From: Pseudomonas sp. BGr12
GTDB lineage: Bacteria > Pseudomonadota > Gammaproteobacteria > Pseudomonadales > Pseudomonadaceae
Direction of reading: 5' to 3'
Assembly (NCBI RefSeq): GCF_030272895.1
Contig: NZ_JALRNF010000054.1
Location: 1-32,451 of the forward strand
Length of the DNA stretch: 32,451 nt
Shown: positions 1 through 9,779 of the stretch, piece after piece
Numbering within the stretch: position 1 is the stretch's first letter
Layout of the letters: the number at the start of each line of letters is the position of its first letter
Notes under the pieces: model-generated
The model's input: the letters and a program-made list of their open reading frames with translations, nothing else
Told to the model about the DNA's origin: nothing
Databases searched by the model: none
Translations under genes and position numbers: made by a program

Positions 1-3000
1 GCGCCAATGGCGACATCCTCAACATCAATCAGTTGCTGTTGGCGAGCAATGGTTACAGCGGCGGCAATCCGTTCGCCCCGGCGCTGGGTTACCTGCGCCT
101 GCTGCAGCAGGGGGCCGACACCTTGCTGCAATGGGACCAGGATGGTGCGGGTGGCGTTACGAGCGATTGGCAGACCGTCATCACGCTGCAAAATACCAGC
201 GCTGCAACACTGACCCTGGACAACTTCTCGCCTGCCGCGCCGCCGGATGGCAGCGCGTTGGGCCTGACGCTCAACGGCACAGCGAACGACGATGTGCTCA
301 ACGGTAGCGTGGTCGATGATGCGATCTATGGCCTGGCGGGCAACGATACGTTGAACGGTTTTGGTGGTAATGACCTGCTCGATGGTGGCAGTGGTTATGA
401 CTATCTCTTTGGCGGCCAGGGCAACGACACATTGCTCGCGGGCGACGACAGTAATGGCAGTTATCTTGTGGGCGAAGAGGGCGATGACGTACTGACCGGC
501 AGCAGCGGTGTGGACACCATGTTCGGTGGCAGTGGCAATGACACGCTCGAAGGCGGTAGCGGCGATGACACACTGCGCGGCGAAAGGGGCAGCGATCTGC
601 TGCGGGGCGGTGACGGCAATGACTATCTGGAGGAGTTCGACAACAGCGGCCAGGCCATCACCAACACCCTTGAAGGAGGGGCGGGCGACGACACGTTCTT
701 GGTCTATCAGCGCAACGCCAATGCCTTCACCACGGTTGTTGGCGGCAGCGGACGTGATACCTACAACTTGCAGGAAAGCTCCATCGGCCAACTGGTTGCC
801 AGCGACTTCGCTGCTGGCGCCAATGGCGACATCCTCAACATCAATCAGTTGCTGTTGGCGAGCAATGGCTACAGCGAGGGCAACCCGTTCGACCCGGCGC
901 TGGGTTACCTGCGTCTGGCACAGCAAGGTGCCGACACCTTGCTGCAGTGGGACCGCGACGGCGCGGCGGCTGCTACGAACGATTGGCAGACCGTCATCAC
1001 CCTGCAGAGCACCAATGCGGCGTCACTGACCCTCGACAATTTCTCACCGGCTGCGGTGCCAGTGGTCAGTTCATCAGGACTGACACTGAACGGTACGCCC
1101 GACACCGATATGCTCAACGGCAGCGCGTTCGACGATACGATCTATGGCTTGGCCGGAGTCGATTACCTCTCTGGTTTTGACGGCAATGACCTGCTCGATG
1201 GCGGCAGTGGCTTCGACCAAATCTTGGGTGGCCAGGGCAATGACACCTTGTTGGCGGGCAACGACGCTGATGGCAGTAGTCTGTACGGCGAGGAGGGCAA
1301 TGACATTCTCATCGGAAGCGCCGGTGATGACTATTTGAACGGTGATATTGGCAATGACGCGCTCATTGGCGGCGATGGAAATGACTTTCTGTCCGACGTG
1401 GATATCAGCAACAGTGATCAGGCAAGCAACAACAGCCTGGATGCGGGTGCCGGTGACGATTTTATCGCGGTCCGCCAGAGCAATCCCAATTCCGTCACCA
1501 CCGTCGACGGCGGCAGCGGACGTGACGTTTACTATGTGCAGGACTCCATCGGCCAACTGCTGGTCAGTGACTTTGTCGCCGGCGCCAATGGCGACATCCT
1601 CAACATCGATGGGCTTCTGTATTTGACCAGCAACTACGTTGGCGGCAACCCGTTCGACCCGGCGCTGGGTATTCTGCGTCTGGTGCAGCAAGGTGCTGAC
1701 ACCCTGCTGCAGTGGGACCGTGACGGCGCAGGTGCCGTCACGAACAATTGGCAAACCATTATGACGCTGCAGAATACCAGTGCGGCAACACTGACCATCG
1801 ACAACTTTGCGACGCCGGTGCCGCCGGATGGCAGTCCATTGGGTTTTAAGCTGAACGGCACGCCCAACGGCGATAATCTTACCGGCAGCCTGGTTGTCGA
1901 CGCACTTTATGGCTTGGCGGGTAACGACGTACTGCACGGTTTCGGCGGTAATGACCTGCTCGATGGTGGCAGTGGTTTCGACCAGCTCTATGGCGGCCAG
2001 GGCAATGACACCTTGCTGGCGGGCAATGATGCCGAAGGCAGTATTCTGATTGGCGGGGAGGGCAACGACATCCTGACCGGCAGCGCCGGTGCAGACACTT
2101 TGGTCGATGAAATGGGTGACGACACGCTCATTGGCGGTGACGGCGATGATTATCTGCAGGATCACGATTATTTCGTTGATATCATCGGTCCGGTAAGTCA
2201 CAACAGCCTTGATGCGGGGGCCGGTAACGACACGATTCTGGTTCAGCAAAGTAACGCCCAATCCGTCACCACGGTCGTCGGTGGCAGCGGACGTGACACC
2301 TACCAGTTGCAGGGATACTCCTTCGGCCAACTGCAGGTCAGTGACTTCGCCGCCGGCGCCAATGGCGACATTCTCGATATCGATCAGCTTCTGCGTTGGA
2401 ACGGCAACTACAGTGGTGGCAACCCGTTCGACCCGGCGCTCGGTTTTCTACGCCTGGTGCAGCAAGGCGCCGACACGTTGCTGCAGTGGGACCTGGACGG
2501 TGCGGCGGGTACCGTTACGAACAATTGGCGGACCGTCATCACCCTGCAGAACACCAACGCGGCAACACTGACCCTCGACAACTTCACTCCTGCTACGTCG
2601 CCAGTAGGTGGTGGCTCGTTCACGCTGATGGTTCAAGGCGGTGCGGGCGACGATGCACTGACCGGGACGGCGTCGAGTGACCGGCTGCTTGGCCTGGGCG
2701 GCAACGACACCCTGCTTGGCTTGGGCGGAAACGACGAACTCACGGGCGGTGCCGGAAACGATCAGCTCGACGGGGGAGCGGGCAACGACAGCGCGCATTA
2801 CAGCGCCGGCATGAACCAGTACACCGTCACCTTCGACCCCCATGGCTATCTGGCGGTCGAGGCCGGGGCCGGGAGCGGCGAGGCCGGGCGAGACCAGATC
2901 ACGACTGTCGAGCAACTGAGCTTTGCCGACGGGACAATCGGGGTCGAGGGCGCTGCCGGCGGAGAGATGCTGGTCAACACCACCACCGCCGGTTTCCAGT

Positions 3001-5942
3001 CAAGCCCGAGCGTGACGGCGCTGGTCGGTGGCGGTTATGTAGTGTGCTGGATGTCCCTTGAGCAGGGCAACTGGGCCGCCTACCTGCAACGCTACGATGC
3101 CAGTGGCGCCGCCGTGGGTGGCGAGGTACGGGTCAACAGCACCACAGGCAGTCAGGCAGATCTTGTGATCCGCGCACTCGGCGATGGAGGCTATGTGGTG
3201 AGCTGGATAACCAACGATCAGGTCGGCAATGGCTGGGATGTGTACGCGCAACGCTACGATGCCAGTGGCGCCGGCGTGGGCGGCGAGGTACGGGTCAACA
3301 GCACCACCGTTGACAGTCAGTTCAATCCGTCTATCGGCGCGCTCAGTGATGGCGGTTATGTGGTGAGCTGGAACTCATTTGGCCAGGACGGTGGCCGAAA
3401 TGGTATCTACGCGCAGCGCTACGATGCCGGCGGTGCAGCGGTGGGCGGCGAGGTGCGCGTCAACACGTTCACCGCGAATGATCAGTTCAACCCGAGCGTG
3501 GCGGGGTTGGCCGATGGCGGCTATGTAGTGAGCTGGAGTTCCTACGATCAGGACGGCAGCGGCGACGGTGTGTACGCACAGCGCTACGATGCCGGCGGTG
3601 CAGCGGTGGGCGGCGAAGTACGCGTCAACACCGTCACCGCGAATAATCAGTCAAGCCCGAGCGTGACGGGGTTGGCTGATGGCGGCTATGTAGTCAGTTG
3701 GCTTTCTAACCACGGTGAGAACGGCATTTTCTGGGACGTCTACGCGCAGAGATACGACGCCAGCGGTGCAGCGGCGGGCGGTGAGGTGCGCGTCAACACG
3801 TTCACCACGGGTAATCAAACCTTCCAGAGTGTGGTAGCGCTGGCCGATGGCGGCTATGTGCTGAGCTGGCAATCGGAAAACCAGGACGGCGCCTTTACCG
3901 GTGTGTATGCACAGCGTTACGACGCCAGCGGTGTAGCGGTGGGCGGCGAAGTGCAGGTCAATACAACCATTTATGGCATGCAACAGGAGCCGACGATCGA
4001 CGCCCTCAGCGACGGCGGTTATGTGGTGAGCTGGATGTCCAGTCATAACCAGGACGGCAGCGAGTGGGGCATCTACGCGCAGCGCTTTGATGCCAGCGGC
4101 CATGCCGTCGCCAATACGCTGACGCTGAGGGGGGATGCCGGGAATAACCTGATCCGCTTGGGCAGCGGTGATGAGCGCATTGTCGCCGGTGCTGGCAACG
4201 ACACCGTGTTCGGTGGGGAAGGCCACGACACGGCGCTGTACCAAGGCAACCAGCGCGACTTTTCCTTTGCTGCGCAGGGGCTGGCCCAGGTCAGCGTCAA
4301 TGATCTGAATTTGGCCGATGGCAACGATGGCAACGATTCTCTGCACGATGTCGAAACGCTGCTGTTTGGTGATGGCGTGCAGCTGAAGGCCATACGCGGT
4401 GAAGTGCTGGTCAACAGCACTACAGCTGATGGCCAAATGGATCCTGTGATCGTCAAGTTGATTGGTGGCGGCTATGTAGTGAGCTGGATGACCTTGGGCC
4501 AGAGCGGTAGCTCATTCGACATCTACAGCCAGCGCTACAACACCAGCGGCGCGGCGGTGGGTGACGAGGTGCGGGTCAACAGCACGACCGCCAACGCTCA
4601 GCAGCAACAGGTAATTGGCACGCTCAGTGATGGCGGTTATGTGGTGAGTTGGACCTCAAGCGGCCAGGACGGTAGTGGTATTGGTATCTACGCGCAGCGC
4701 TACGATGCCAGCGGTACGGCGGTGGGCGGCGAGGTGCGGGTCAACACCGTCACCGCGAATAATCAGTACAGCCCGAGTGTGGTGGGGTTGGCCGATGGCA
4801 GCTATGTGGTGAGCTGGGCGTCCGAAGGTCAGGACGGCAGCGGCATTGGTGTGTACGCGCAGCGCTATAGCGCCGGCGGCGTAGCGGTGGGTGGAGAGGT
4901 GCAAGTCAATAGCACGAGTCTCGGTAATCAGATGGATCCGACTGTTGGCGCGCTGAATGACGGCGGCTATGTGGTGAGCTGGCTGTTCAATGGCCAGGAC
5001 GGTAGCACGGGCATCTACGCGCAGCGCTACGACGCCAGCGGCGCAGCGGTAGGGGGCGAAGTGCTGCTCAGCAACTCTTCACCCGGCTCTCAGGGCCACC
5101 CGGTAGTCGCTGGGCTGAGCAATGGCGGTTATGTGCTGAGCTGGATGGCCTACGGCCGGGACGGCAGCGATTCTGGCATCTATGCGCAGCATTTCGATGT
5201 CAATGGCACTGCGCTGGGGAGTGAAGTTCGGGTCAACAGCACGACGCTCGGCAGTCAAAGCGCGCAGGAAATAGCTGTGCTGAATGACGGCGGCTATGTG
5301 CTGACTTGGATGTCCAATGACCAGGACGGCAGCAGTTGGGGTATCTACGCGCAGCGCTACGACGCCAGTGGCGCTGCAGTGGGGGGGGAAGTGCGAGTCA
5401 ACAGCACGACCCAGGACGTCCAGATGTACCCGACGATTGCCGGTCTCGGTGACGGCGGCTATGTAGTGGGTTGGACATCCTTCGACCTGGGCGGTAGCGG
5501 GCTGAATATCTACAGCCAACGCTACGACGCCAGCGGCAATCCGGTCGTCGATCACCTCGAATGGGCCGGCGACGCCACCGCCAACCTGATCCGCAGCACC
5601 CTGGAAACCGACTGGTTCAACGGCGGCGCCGGTGCCGATACCTTCCAGTTCGCCCAATTGCCGGGCGATCGTGCCGACCTGATCAGCGACTTCACCCAGG
5701 GCAGCGACGTACTGGCGCTCAACAGCGGGCTGTTCAACCTGCAGGGCCAGAGCGTCGCCGATGCTCTGGCCAATGTCAGTGGCGAGCAGCAGGAGGCGGC
5801 GGGCGCGCACCTGGTGTTCAACCAGGATGACCACACGCTCTACTACGATGCCGACGGCGCCGCCAACGACAATGCGGTCGCGGTGGTCACCTTGAGCGGG
5901 GTGACGAACTTGTCGGCGAGTGATGTGCAGCTGTTTACCTAG
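1..5942 (+). CDS. Giant RTX repeat protein, type I secreted (5' end outside window)
   Basis: The frame is open from the first bases, and those bases repeat an internal motif found near 818, 1584 and 2355, so the start lies upstream; the visible part encodes about 1,980 residues. Order of parts: the tail of one large unit (1-260), three large tandem units of 255-272 residues (261 to about 2610) full of GGxGxDxLxGG calcium-binding nonapeptides, a classic RTX module (about 2610-2950), seven ~54-residue repeats with GGYVVSW and YAQRYDASG cores (about 2961-4110), a short RTX spacer (4115-4395), seven more such repeats (about 4398-5550), and a C-terminal region with [11 protein letters not shown] and [10 protein letters not shown] that resembles serralysin-type type I secretion ends. 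The protein should leave the cell through an ABC/MFP/TolC exporter and fold on binding calcium. No catalytic domain is visible, so an adhesin or matrix role is inferred. No exporter genes are in the window. Confidence 0.9.
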   Translation, partial: ANGDILNINQLLLASNGYSGGNPFAPALGYLRLLQQGADTLLQWDQDGAGGVTSDWQTVITLQNTSAATLTLDNFSPAAPPDGSALGLTLNGTANDDVLNGSVVDDAIYGLAGNDTLNGFGGNDLLDGGSGYDYLFGGQGNDTLLAGDDSNGSYLVGEEGDDVLTGSSGVDTMFGGSGNDTLEGGSGDDTLRGERGSDLLRGGDGNDYLEEFDNSGQAITNTLEGGAGDDTFLVYQRNANAFTTVVGGSGRDTYNLQESSIGQLVASDFAAGANGDILNINQLLLASNGYSEGNPFDPALGYLRLAQQGADTLLQWDRDGAAAATNDWQTVITLQSTNAASLTLDNFSPAAVPVVSSSGLTLNGTPDTDMLNGSAFDDTIYGLAGVDYLSGFDGNDLLDGGSGFDQILGGQGNDTLLAGNDADGSSLYGEEGNDILIGSAGDDYLNGDIGNDALIGGDGNDFLSDVDISNSDQASNNSLDAGAGDDFIAVRQSNPNSVTTVDGGSGRDVYYVQDSIGQLLVSDFVAGANGDILNIDGLLYLTSNYVGGNPFDPALGILRLVQQGADTLLQWDRDGAGAVTNNWQTIMTLQNTSAATLTIDNFATPVPPDGSPLGFKLNGTPNGDNLTGSLVVDALYGLAGNDVLHGFGGNDLLDGGSGFDQLYGGQGNDTLLAGNDAEGSILIGGEGNDILTGSAGADTLVDEMGDDTLIGGDGDDYLQDHDYFVDIIGPVSHNSLDAGAGNDTILVQQSNAQSVTTVVGGSGRDTYQLQGYSFGQLQVSDFAAGANGDILDIDQLLRWNGNYSGGNPFDPALGFLRLVQQGADTLLQWDLDGAAGTVTNNWRTVITLQNTNAATLTLDNFTPATSPVGGGSFTLMVQGGAGDDALTGTASSDRLLGLGGNDTLLGLGGNDELTGGAGNDQLDGGAGNDSAHYSAGMNQYTVTFDPHGYLAVEAGAGSGEAGRDQITTVEQLSFADGTIGVEGAAGGEMLVNTTTAGFQSSPSVTALVGGGYVVCWMSLEQGNWAAYLQRYDASGAAVGGEVRVNSTTGSQADLVIRALGDGGYVVSWITNDQVGNGWDVYAQRYDASGAGVGGEVRVNSTTVDSQFNPSIGALSDGGYVVSWNSFGQDGGRNGIYAQRYDAGGAAVGGEVRVNTFTANDQFNPSVAGLADGGYVVSWSSYDQDGSGDGVYAQRYDAGGAAVGGEVRVNTVTANNQSSPSVTGLADGGYVVSWLSNHGENGIFWDVYAQRYDASGAAAGGEVRVNTFTTGNQTFQSVVALADGGYVLSWQSENQDGAFTGVYAQRYDASGVAVGGEVQVNTTIYGMQQEPTIDALSDGGYVVSWMSSHNQDGSEWGIYAQRFDASGHAVANTLTLRGDAGNNLIRLGSGDERIVAGAGNDTVFGGEGHDTALYQGNQRDFSFAAQGLAQVSVNDLNLADGNDGNDSLHDVETLLFGDGVQLKAIRGEVLVNSTTADGQMDPVIVKLIGGGYVVSWMTLGQSGSSFDIYSQRYNTSGAAVGDEVRVNSTTANAQQQQVIGTLSDGGYVVSWTSSGQDGSGIGIYAQRYDASGTAVGGEVRVNTVTANNQYSPSVVGLADGSYVVSWASEGQDGSGIGVYAQRYSAGGVAVGGEVQVNSTSLGNQMDPTVGALNDGGYVVSWLFNGQDGSTGIYAQRYDASGAAVGGEVLLSNSSPGSQGHPVVAGLSNGGYVLSWMAYGRDGSDSGIYAQHFDVNGTALGSEVRVNSTTLGSQSAQEIAVLNDGGYVLTWMSNDQDGSSWGIYAQRYDASGAAVGGEVRVNSTTQDVQMYPTIAGLGDGGYVVGWTSFDLGGSGLNIYSQRYDASGNPVVDHLEWAGDATANLIRSTLETDWFNGGAGADTFQFAQLPGDRADLISDFTQGSDVLALNSGLFNLQGQSVADALANVSGEQQEAAGAHLVFNQDDHTLYYDADGAANDNAVAVVTLSGVTNLSASDVQLFT
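261..2610 (+). repeat. Three large tandem units in the RTX gene
   Basis: Units begin at 261, 1077 and 1842 with related codons for G-(L/F)-x-L-N-G-T. They are 816, 765 and about 770 bp long; the first is 17 residues longer. Each holds several RTX nonapeptides, then a [10 protein letters not shown] segment, a [12 protein letters not shown] segment, and a stretch with [20 protein letters not shown] and [10 protein letters not shown]. Bases 1-260 are the tail of a fourth copy. The high identity between units makes copy number likely to vary by recombination and makes the region prone to assembly collapse. Confidence 0.85.
2961..4110 (+). repeat. First block of seven ~54-residue repeats
   Basis: Seven successive copies of a unit of about 160-165 bp encode, in order, [12 protein letters not shown], [15 protein letters not shown] and [16 protein letters not shown] segments. 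I counted seven GGYVV(S/C)W or GGYVLSW cores. The alternation of short beta-prone segments with glycine turns suggests beta-propeller blades. Confidence 0.75.
4398..5550 (+). repeat. Second block of seven ~54-residue repeats
   Basis: The same unit type as the first block, again with seven [11 protein letters not shown] cores (one reads GSYVVSW, one GGYVVGW). It is separated from the first block by an RTX spacer containing [14 protein letters not shown]. The matched copy number in both blocks argues for a structural reason rather than random expansion. Confidence 0.75.
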
Positions 5943-5972
5943 AGGGGCGCAGGTTGCAGGACAGTCCCGTCC

Positions 5973-7061
5973 TCACCCCCCGATCAACCGCGCAAAGAGG
6001 TTGATCAGTTGCGCCTGGCGGGTGGTGCCGGTCTTGCGGAACAGGGCACGCAGCTGGGTCTTTACGGTGTTGATGGAGACGTTCAGGCGCGTGGCGCAGC
6101 ATTCCAGTGTCAGCCCCTGGGCCAGCAGTTCGGCCAGCCGGTGTTCGGCCGGGCTGAGCTGGAACAGCTCGGTCAGCAACGGGCCGGGCAAGCGATTTTC
6201 CAGCAGTGCCAGCAGCACCAGGGGGTTGTTGAAGTGACGGTTGCGGTCCGCGTCGGCGGGCACAGGCGTGACCAGCAACTCTTGCGCTTCGCTGGTGTCC
6301 AGGCGTAGCCAGCCGGCCTGGCGTTTGCCGTACTTGCCCGCAGCACGCCGGATGAGCTTGCGCAGGTGAGTATCTTGCGTGGTGCTGTGCAGGTGGGCGA
6401 ACTTTTCAAACAGCGGTGAACCACTCAGGCTCATGTGCCGCGCCGCCTGATTGCCGTGCAGCACGTGCCCTTCGGCATCGAGCAACCAGAGCGGGGTGGG
6501 GTGATGGTCCAGCAGCAGGTCGCGCTTGGCCAGATCAAGCTCCAGGCAACTGATCCTGGCTGACACTTTGACCGCCTTGAGCAAATGCGGGGTGATTCGC
6601 TCCAACAGCGCAAAGTGCCGGGCAGAGGGTGAGGGCGCGCCGACCGGGTGCAGTACGGTCAGGTAGATGCCCGCGTCGGCCTGCTCATCGAGCCTGACGC
6701 TGGCGACATGATGCAGGCCATAGGGCTGGTGGCCATCTACGTCTTGCACAGCCTGCTCGCTACCGAAATCGATGAGCGCCTTGCGCCAGGCGCCCAAAGC
6801 GTGGGAGCCACTGAAATCGAGCCCCGGGGTAGGTTGCCAATGCGGGCCGTTCAATCCCGCAGGGGCGGCCAGGGTGATGGCCGTCGCGGCGTGGGCGTCG
6901 CGCTCGTGATGACGGGCATGGAACAAGAACACCTTCTGATGACCGCTGGCCTCGACCAGTCGCTCCAGCAATCGCTGCCAACTTGTTGTGTCCAGCGCGC
7001 ACTCATAGCACAGGTCAACGAGTTCGTCGTAAAGCCGTTTTTTGCGTACTTGAGTCACCAT
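5973..7061 (-). CDS. LuxR-family transcriptional regulator
   Basis: A 362-residue protein. The last ~65 residues form a LuxR/FixJ-type helix-turn-helix: LSPAEHRLAELLAQG, then the recognition region NVSINTVKTQLRALFRKTG. The long N-terminal part (about residues 1-290) has no receiver Asp pattern and no clear autoinducer domain; a PAS-like fold around residues 185-290 is possible (PLWLLDAEGHVLHGNQAA resembles a PAS start). The ATG at 7061 has a weak AGGCA ribosome site about 9 bases upstream. The gene converges on the RTX gene with only 30 bases between the stop codons and is divergent from the KfrA-like gene. Control of the neighbouring RTX gene is a guess from position only. Confidence 0.85.
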   Translation of the reverse strand: MVTQVRKKRLYDELVDLCYECALDTTSWQRLLERLVEASGHQKVFLFHARHHERDAHAATAITLAAPAGLNGPHWQPTPGLDFSGSHALGAWRKALIDFGSEQAVQDVDGHQPYGLHHVASVRLDEQADAGIYLTVLHPVGAPSPSARHFALLERITPHLLKAVKVSARISCLELDLAKRDLLLDHHPTPLWLLDAEGHVLHGNQAARHMSLSGSPLFEKFAHLHSTTQDTHLRKLIRRAAGKYGKRQAGWLRLDTSEAQELLVTPVPADADRNRHFNNPLVLLALLENRLPGPLLTELFQLSPAEHRLAELLAQGLTLECCATRLNVSINTVKTQLRALFRKTGTTRQAQLINLFARLIGG

Positions 7062-7286
7062 GCCGAAGCTGCCTGTTGCCCTGAGATATCACGTACCAAC
7101 GATGATGGCGTATTGCTTTATGTATGGTTCAGCGGCGGCAGCTGCGCAATGCCGGTTGTCGGGACGGGAACGCCACGGTGTACCGTCGGACGTTGTTTTC
7201 AGACCATTTTTCGCAATTCACATACGATAAGCCGTGATTATTCCATCTGATGAAATGCTTTTTCAGGCATAGCTACGTCTATTGTT

Positions 7287-7308
7287 GTACCATGTAAATA
7301 CATAGTAC
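7287..7308. promoter_or_regulatory. Near-perfect 22-bp palindrome, candidate KfrA-like operator
   Basis: The left half reads GTAC-C-ATGTA and the right half TACAT-A-GTAC around a central AA. All nine paired positions in each half match; only the base between the blocks differs. It lies 31 bases before the ATG of the KfrA-like gene, where an autoregulatory operator would sit. KfrA proteins are known to bind inverted repeats overlapping their own promoters. A second GTAC follows directly (7309-7312 reads GTAC). Confidence 0.55.
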
Positions 7309-7338
7309 GTACCACAATACGAAATAGTAGGAGCAACC

Positions 7339-8310
7339 ATGGCCCGGGGCGGTATCAACAAGGCGGTAGTGCAGAAAGCGCGGCAGGCGCTGCTGGCCCG
7401 TGGCATCCACCCGAGCATCGACGCAGTACGTATCGAACTGGGCAATACCGGCTCGAAAACCACGATTCATCGCTACCTCAAGGAGCTGGATGCGAGCCAG
7501 CCTGTCGCAGCAGCCGAAGGCGTGAAACTCACCGATGCCCTGGGGCATCTGGTAGCGCAACTGGCGCAGCAGTTGAAGGAGGAGGGCGAGGCGGAAGTTG
7601 CAGCGGCGCGACAGGTATTCGAGGCGCAGCAGCAAACGCTTGAAGCACAGCTTGCGATCAGCCAGCAGGCACTGGCCGCCGCGCAGCAGCAGTTGCAGAT
7701 CCAGGCAGCAGCGCTGGCCCGGGAATCAGAGCAACTGACGACTACCCGCAGCACCTTGCAGACTGAACAGACCCGTAACGCCACGCTCAACCAGGCGGTG
7801 GGCGAGCTGAACCTGCGCCTGGCCGACAAGGACGAGCAGATCGCCTCCCTGGAAGAGAAACACCAGCACGCCCGCGACGCGCTGGAGCATTACCGCACTG
7901 CCAGCCGCGAACAACGCGAGCAGGAGCAGCGTCGGCATGAAGAGCAGGTGCAACAGTTGCAGGTCGAGTTGCGTCAGTTGCAGCAGACGTTGATCGTCAA
8001 GCAGGACGAACTGACCCGCCTGAACCGCGACAACGAAGGCCTGCTGGTGCAGATCCGCACGCTCAAGGACGAAAAGCGCACGCTCAGGACCCAGGGCGAT
8101 CGACGTCAGGCGCAGATCCAGGGGCTGGAGGTGGACCTTGCGCAACTCAGTGGCTCGCGCAATGAGCTGGAGAAGCAGAACAAGGACCTGGCCCTGAGCC
8201 TGGCCGAACGGGTGACCGAGTTGCGCCAACAGTTACAGTTGATCGGCAAGCAGGAAGCGCAGTTGCGCCAGTTAGAGCAGAAAATTGAGCAGAGTCGAAA
8301 TCCTGGATGA
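7339..8310 (+). CDS. KfrA-like DNA-binding protein with long coiled coil
   Basis: A 323-residue protein. Residues 1 to about 60 (ARGGINKAVVQKARQALL, then GSKTTIHRYLKEL) match the KfrA N-terminal DNA-binding domain, an HTH type first known from plasmid KfrA and also seen in chromosomal Pseudomonas proteins. From about residue 70 to the end the chain is almost pure Gln/Glu/Leu/Ala/Arg heptad-like sequence without proline or glycine, a long coiled coil expected to drive oligomerisation. The ATG at 7339 is preceded by AGGAG at 7329-7333. No partition genes or other plasmid functions are nearby, so a chromosomal regulator or nucleoid-associated role is more likely than plasmid stability. A TnpT-type recombination accessory protein is a less likely alternative. 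Confidence 0.85.
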   Translation: MARGGINKAVVQKARQALLARGIHPSIDAVRIELGNTGSKTTIHRYLKELDASQPVAAAEGVKLTDALGHLVAQLAQQLKEEGEAEVAAARQVFEAQQQTLEAQLAISQQALAAAQQQLQIQAAALARESEQLTTTRSTLQTEQTRNATLNQAVGELNLRLADKDEQIASLEEKHQHARDALEHYRTASREQREQEQRRHEEQVQQLQVELRQLQQTLIVKQDELTRLNRDNEGLLVQIRTLKDEKRTLRTQGDRRQAQIQGLEVDLAQLSGSRNELEKQNKDLALSLAERVTELRQQLQLIGKQEAQLRQLEQKIEQSRNPG

Positions 8311-8432
8311 GCCTCACCCGCGAGGTAGGTGCGCGGTGGGGACTTTTCCTGATGCTCAGCGATTGGAGTCGGAGATTAGTTTGATGGAGCGCTTTGCGCT
8401 TACATCGAACTGAAGAACAGAGGAAATCACCG

Positions 8433-9020
8433 ATGCCAACCTATGACTACCAACCTGAGCGTTCGTTTGTTGCCTATGTTCGCTCCACCACAACAGGTCA
8501 CGAGGGCACGCTGGACATTTGGGAGTATCAGGACAATTACCGCAACGTAGATCCCCGAAGGCGCCTGCAGCAAAGTGAAGGTTGGCTGACGTTCAATCTG
8601 CCTCAGGACGACGACACGCCGATGGGCTTTTTCTTCGCGAGTTTTCTAAACATCGAAGATCAGAAGTCTCACTACCAGATCTGCGCTTTCAATCCTGACA
8701 GTGCCTTTCACGGCTGGTCAGTGGATATCAGTACCAATGGTTATCTGGGCCTTTACGCTACTCCATTAGCCTATGGCAAAGGGCAATTCTGGAACGTGCT
8801 GAGCAATGGAAAAGCGGTAGAGGCCCGACGTGCTCGACTAGTGGACGTCAGGCTCGCGCCGAAAGGAAAAGACGTCATCGCGATAGAAAAGCAACAAAAA
8901 GGCCCTGCGAATCACAACACGCATAATCTTTATGCCAACGTTGGCCGAGGGCCAACCGCCGACCTGGTCCTGGATATCATTGCGGCTGTCAATCTTCCCG
9001 ATATTCCGACGCCGCGCTAG
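8433..9020 (+). CDS. Hypothetical protein, no recognised domain
   Basis: A 195-residue soluble protein. I chose the ATG at 8433 (MPTYDYQ) over an upstream in-frame start at 8394 because AGAGGAAAT sits just before it. No signal peptide, membrane segment or catalytic motif is visible. The chain is rich in aromatic residues and Asn (SAFHGWSVDIS, NGYLGLYATPLAYG, GQFWNV), suggesting a beta-rich fold. Codon use is less GC-biased than in the neighbouring genes, which hints at recent acquisition. It stands alone between a KfrA-like gene and a convergent acetyltransferase. I do not recognise it and assign no function. Confidence 0.7.
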   Translation: MPTYDYQPERSFVAYVRSTTTGHEGTLDIWEYQDNYRNVDPRRRLQQSEGWLTFNLPQDDDTPMGFFFASFLNIEDQKSHYQICAFNPDSAFHGWSVDISTNGYLGLYATPLAYGKGQFWNVLSNGKAVEARRARLVDVRLAPKGKDVIAIEKQQKGPANHNTHNLYANVGRGPTADLVLDIIAAVNLPDIPTPR

Positions 9021-9032
9021 CCTGCCCCGGGG

Positions 9033-9545
9033 TTAGTCAAGGTCAAGCGACATGGCGCAGCGTGCGCTCGAATGCTCAGCGACTTCCACCTCCAGTAGCT
9101 GCGCAAGCGCGCCGTCCAGGTCTGCATCAGCAAGGCGCCTGAAGCCCAGGCGTGCATAAAAGGGGGCATTCCAGGGTACGTCGGTAAAGGTAGTGAGTGT
9201 GAGTGCATTGAAGCCTTGGGTGCCGGCCCAGTCGCACACCGCAGCGATCAATTGCCGACCGTACCCCAACCCCTGGTAGGCCTGGGCCACCGATAATTCA
9301 ACGATGTGCAGGTTGTGCCCCATGGCTTCGGTACAAATGAATCCTTGGGGCTGGTCCTGAAGATCGACCACTACCCACTCCTGGTTTGACGCGATGAATG
9401 CCAGGTGCTCGGCGCAACTGATCACTGAACCTTCGGCAATCCATTGCAGTCCGGGATGGCAGGCAAAGACCTGCGCTGCCGAATGCTCGACTGCGGGTAG
9501 CAAAGGTGCGTCTTGCGCGCGGGCAAGGCGGATGCTCAATGTCAT
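9033..9545 (-). CDS. GNAT-family N-acetyltransferase
   Basis: A 170-residue protein from the ATG at 9545 (MTLSIRLARAQD). An in-frame start at 9599 would add 18 residues that do not look like this family, while a GGGA element precedes 9545. The GNAT acetyl-CoA-binding motif A is clear as VELSVAQAYQGLGYGRQLI (Q/RxxGxG/A type), followed by the typical WNAPFYARLGFRRL motif B region. It should transfer an acetyl group from acetyl-CoA to an amine, but the acceptor cannot be told. It is convergent with the hypothetical gene, with 12 bases between them. Confidence 0.85.
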   Translation of the reverse strand: MTLSIRLARAQDAPLLPAVEHSAAQVFACHPGLQWIAEGSVISCAEHLAFIASNQEWVVVDLQDQPQGFICTEAMGHNLHIVELSVAQAYQGLGYGRQLIAAVCDWAGTQGFNALTLTTFTDVPWNAPFYARLGFRRLADADLDGALAQLLEVEVAEHSSARCAMSLDLD

Positions 9546-9779
9546 GCTGTTTTCCCTGGAACGGCTACTTCTCCAGGCCACAGTGTGACGTCCTCGCACC
9601 GGTGCGCCTACCGATTTTGTCGGCGCCGGCCTTGTCGCTGACGGGTTTCAGGGTAATCCCAGTTTTTTACTCTGTAGCAACCACAAAAATCATAATTTCG
9701 CGCTTTCCCGCCATTGCACAGAATGCGGCCTACACCCACCCACGGCTACCTGCGTGGGCAAACTCAGTAGGGCGCAGAG

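Noticed and set aside
1074..2330. Long - strand open frame (418 aa) inside the RTX gene
   Set aside because: It is the antisense of strongly periodic RTX coding DNA, low in complexity, with no domain; the + strand frame explains the sequence fully.
5943..5973. Possible terminator between the RTX and LuxR genes
   Set aside because: Only a 5-bp stem (AGGAC / GTCCT) with no T-run; too weak to call.
9600..9779. Sigma-54 type promoter before the monooxygenase gene
   Set aside because: A TTGCA element is present near 9715, but no GG element lies at the required distance.
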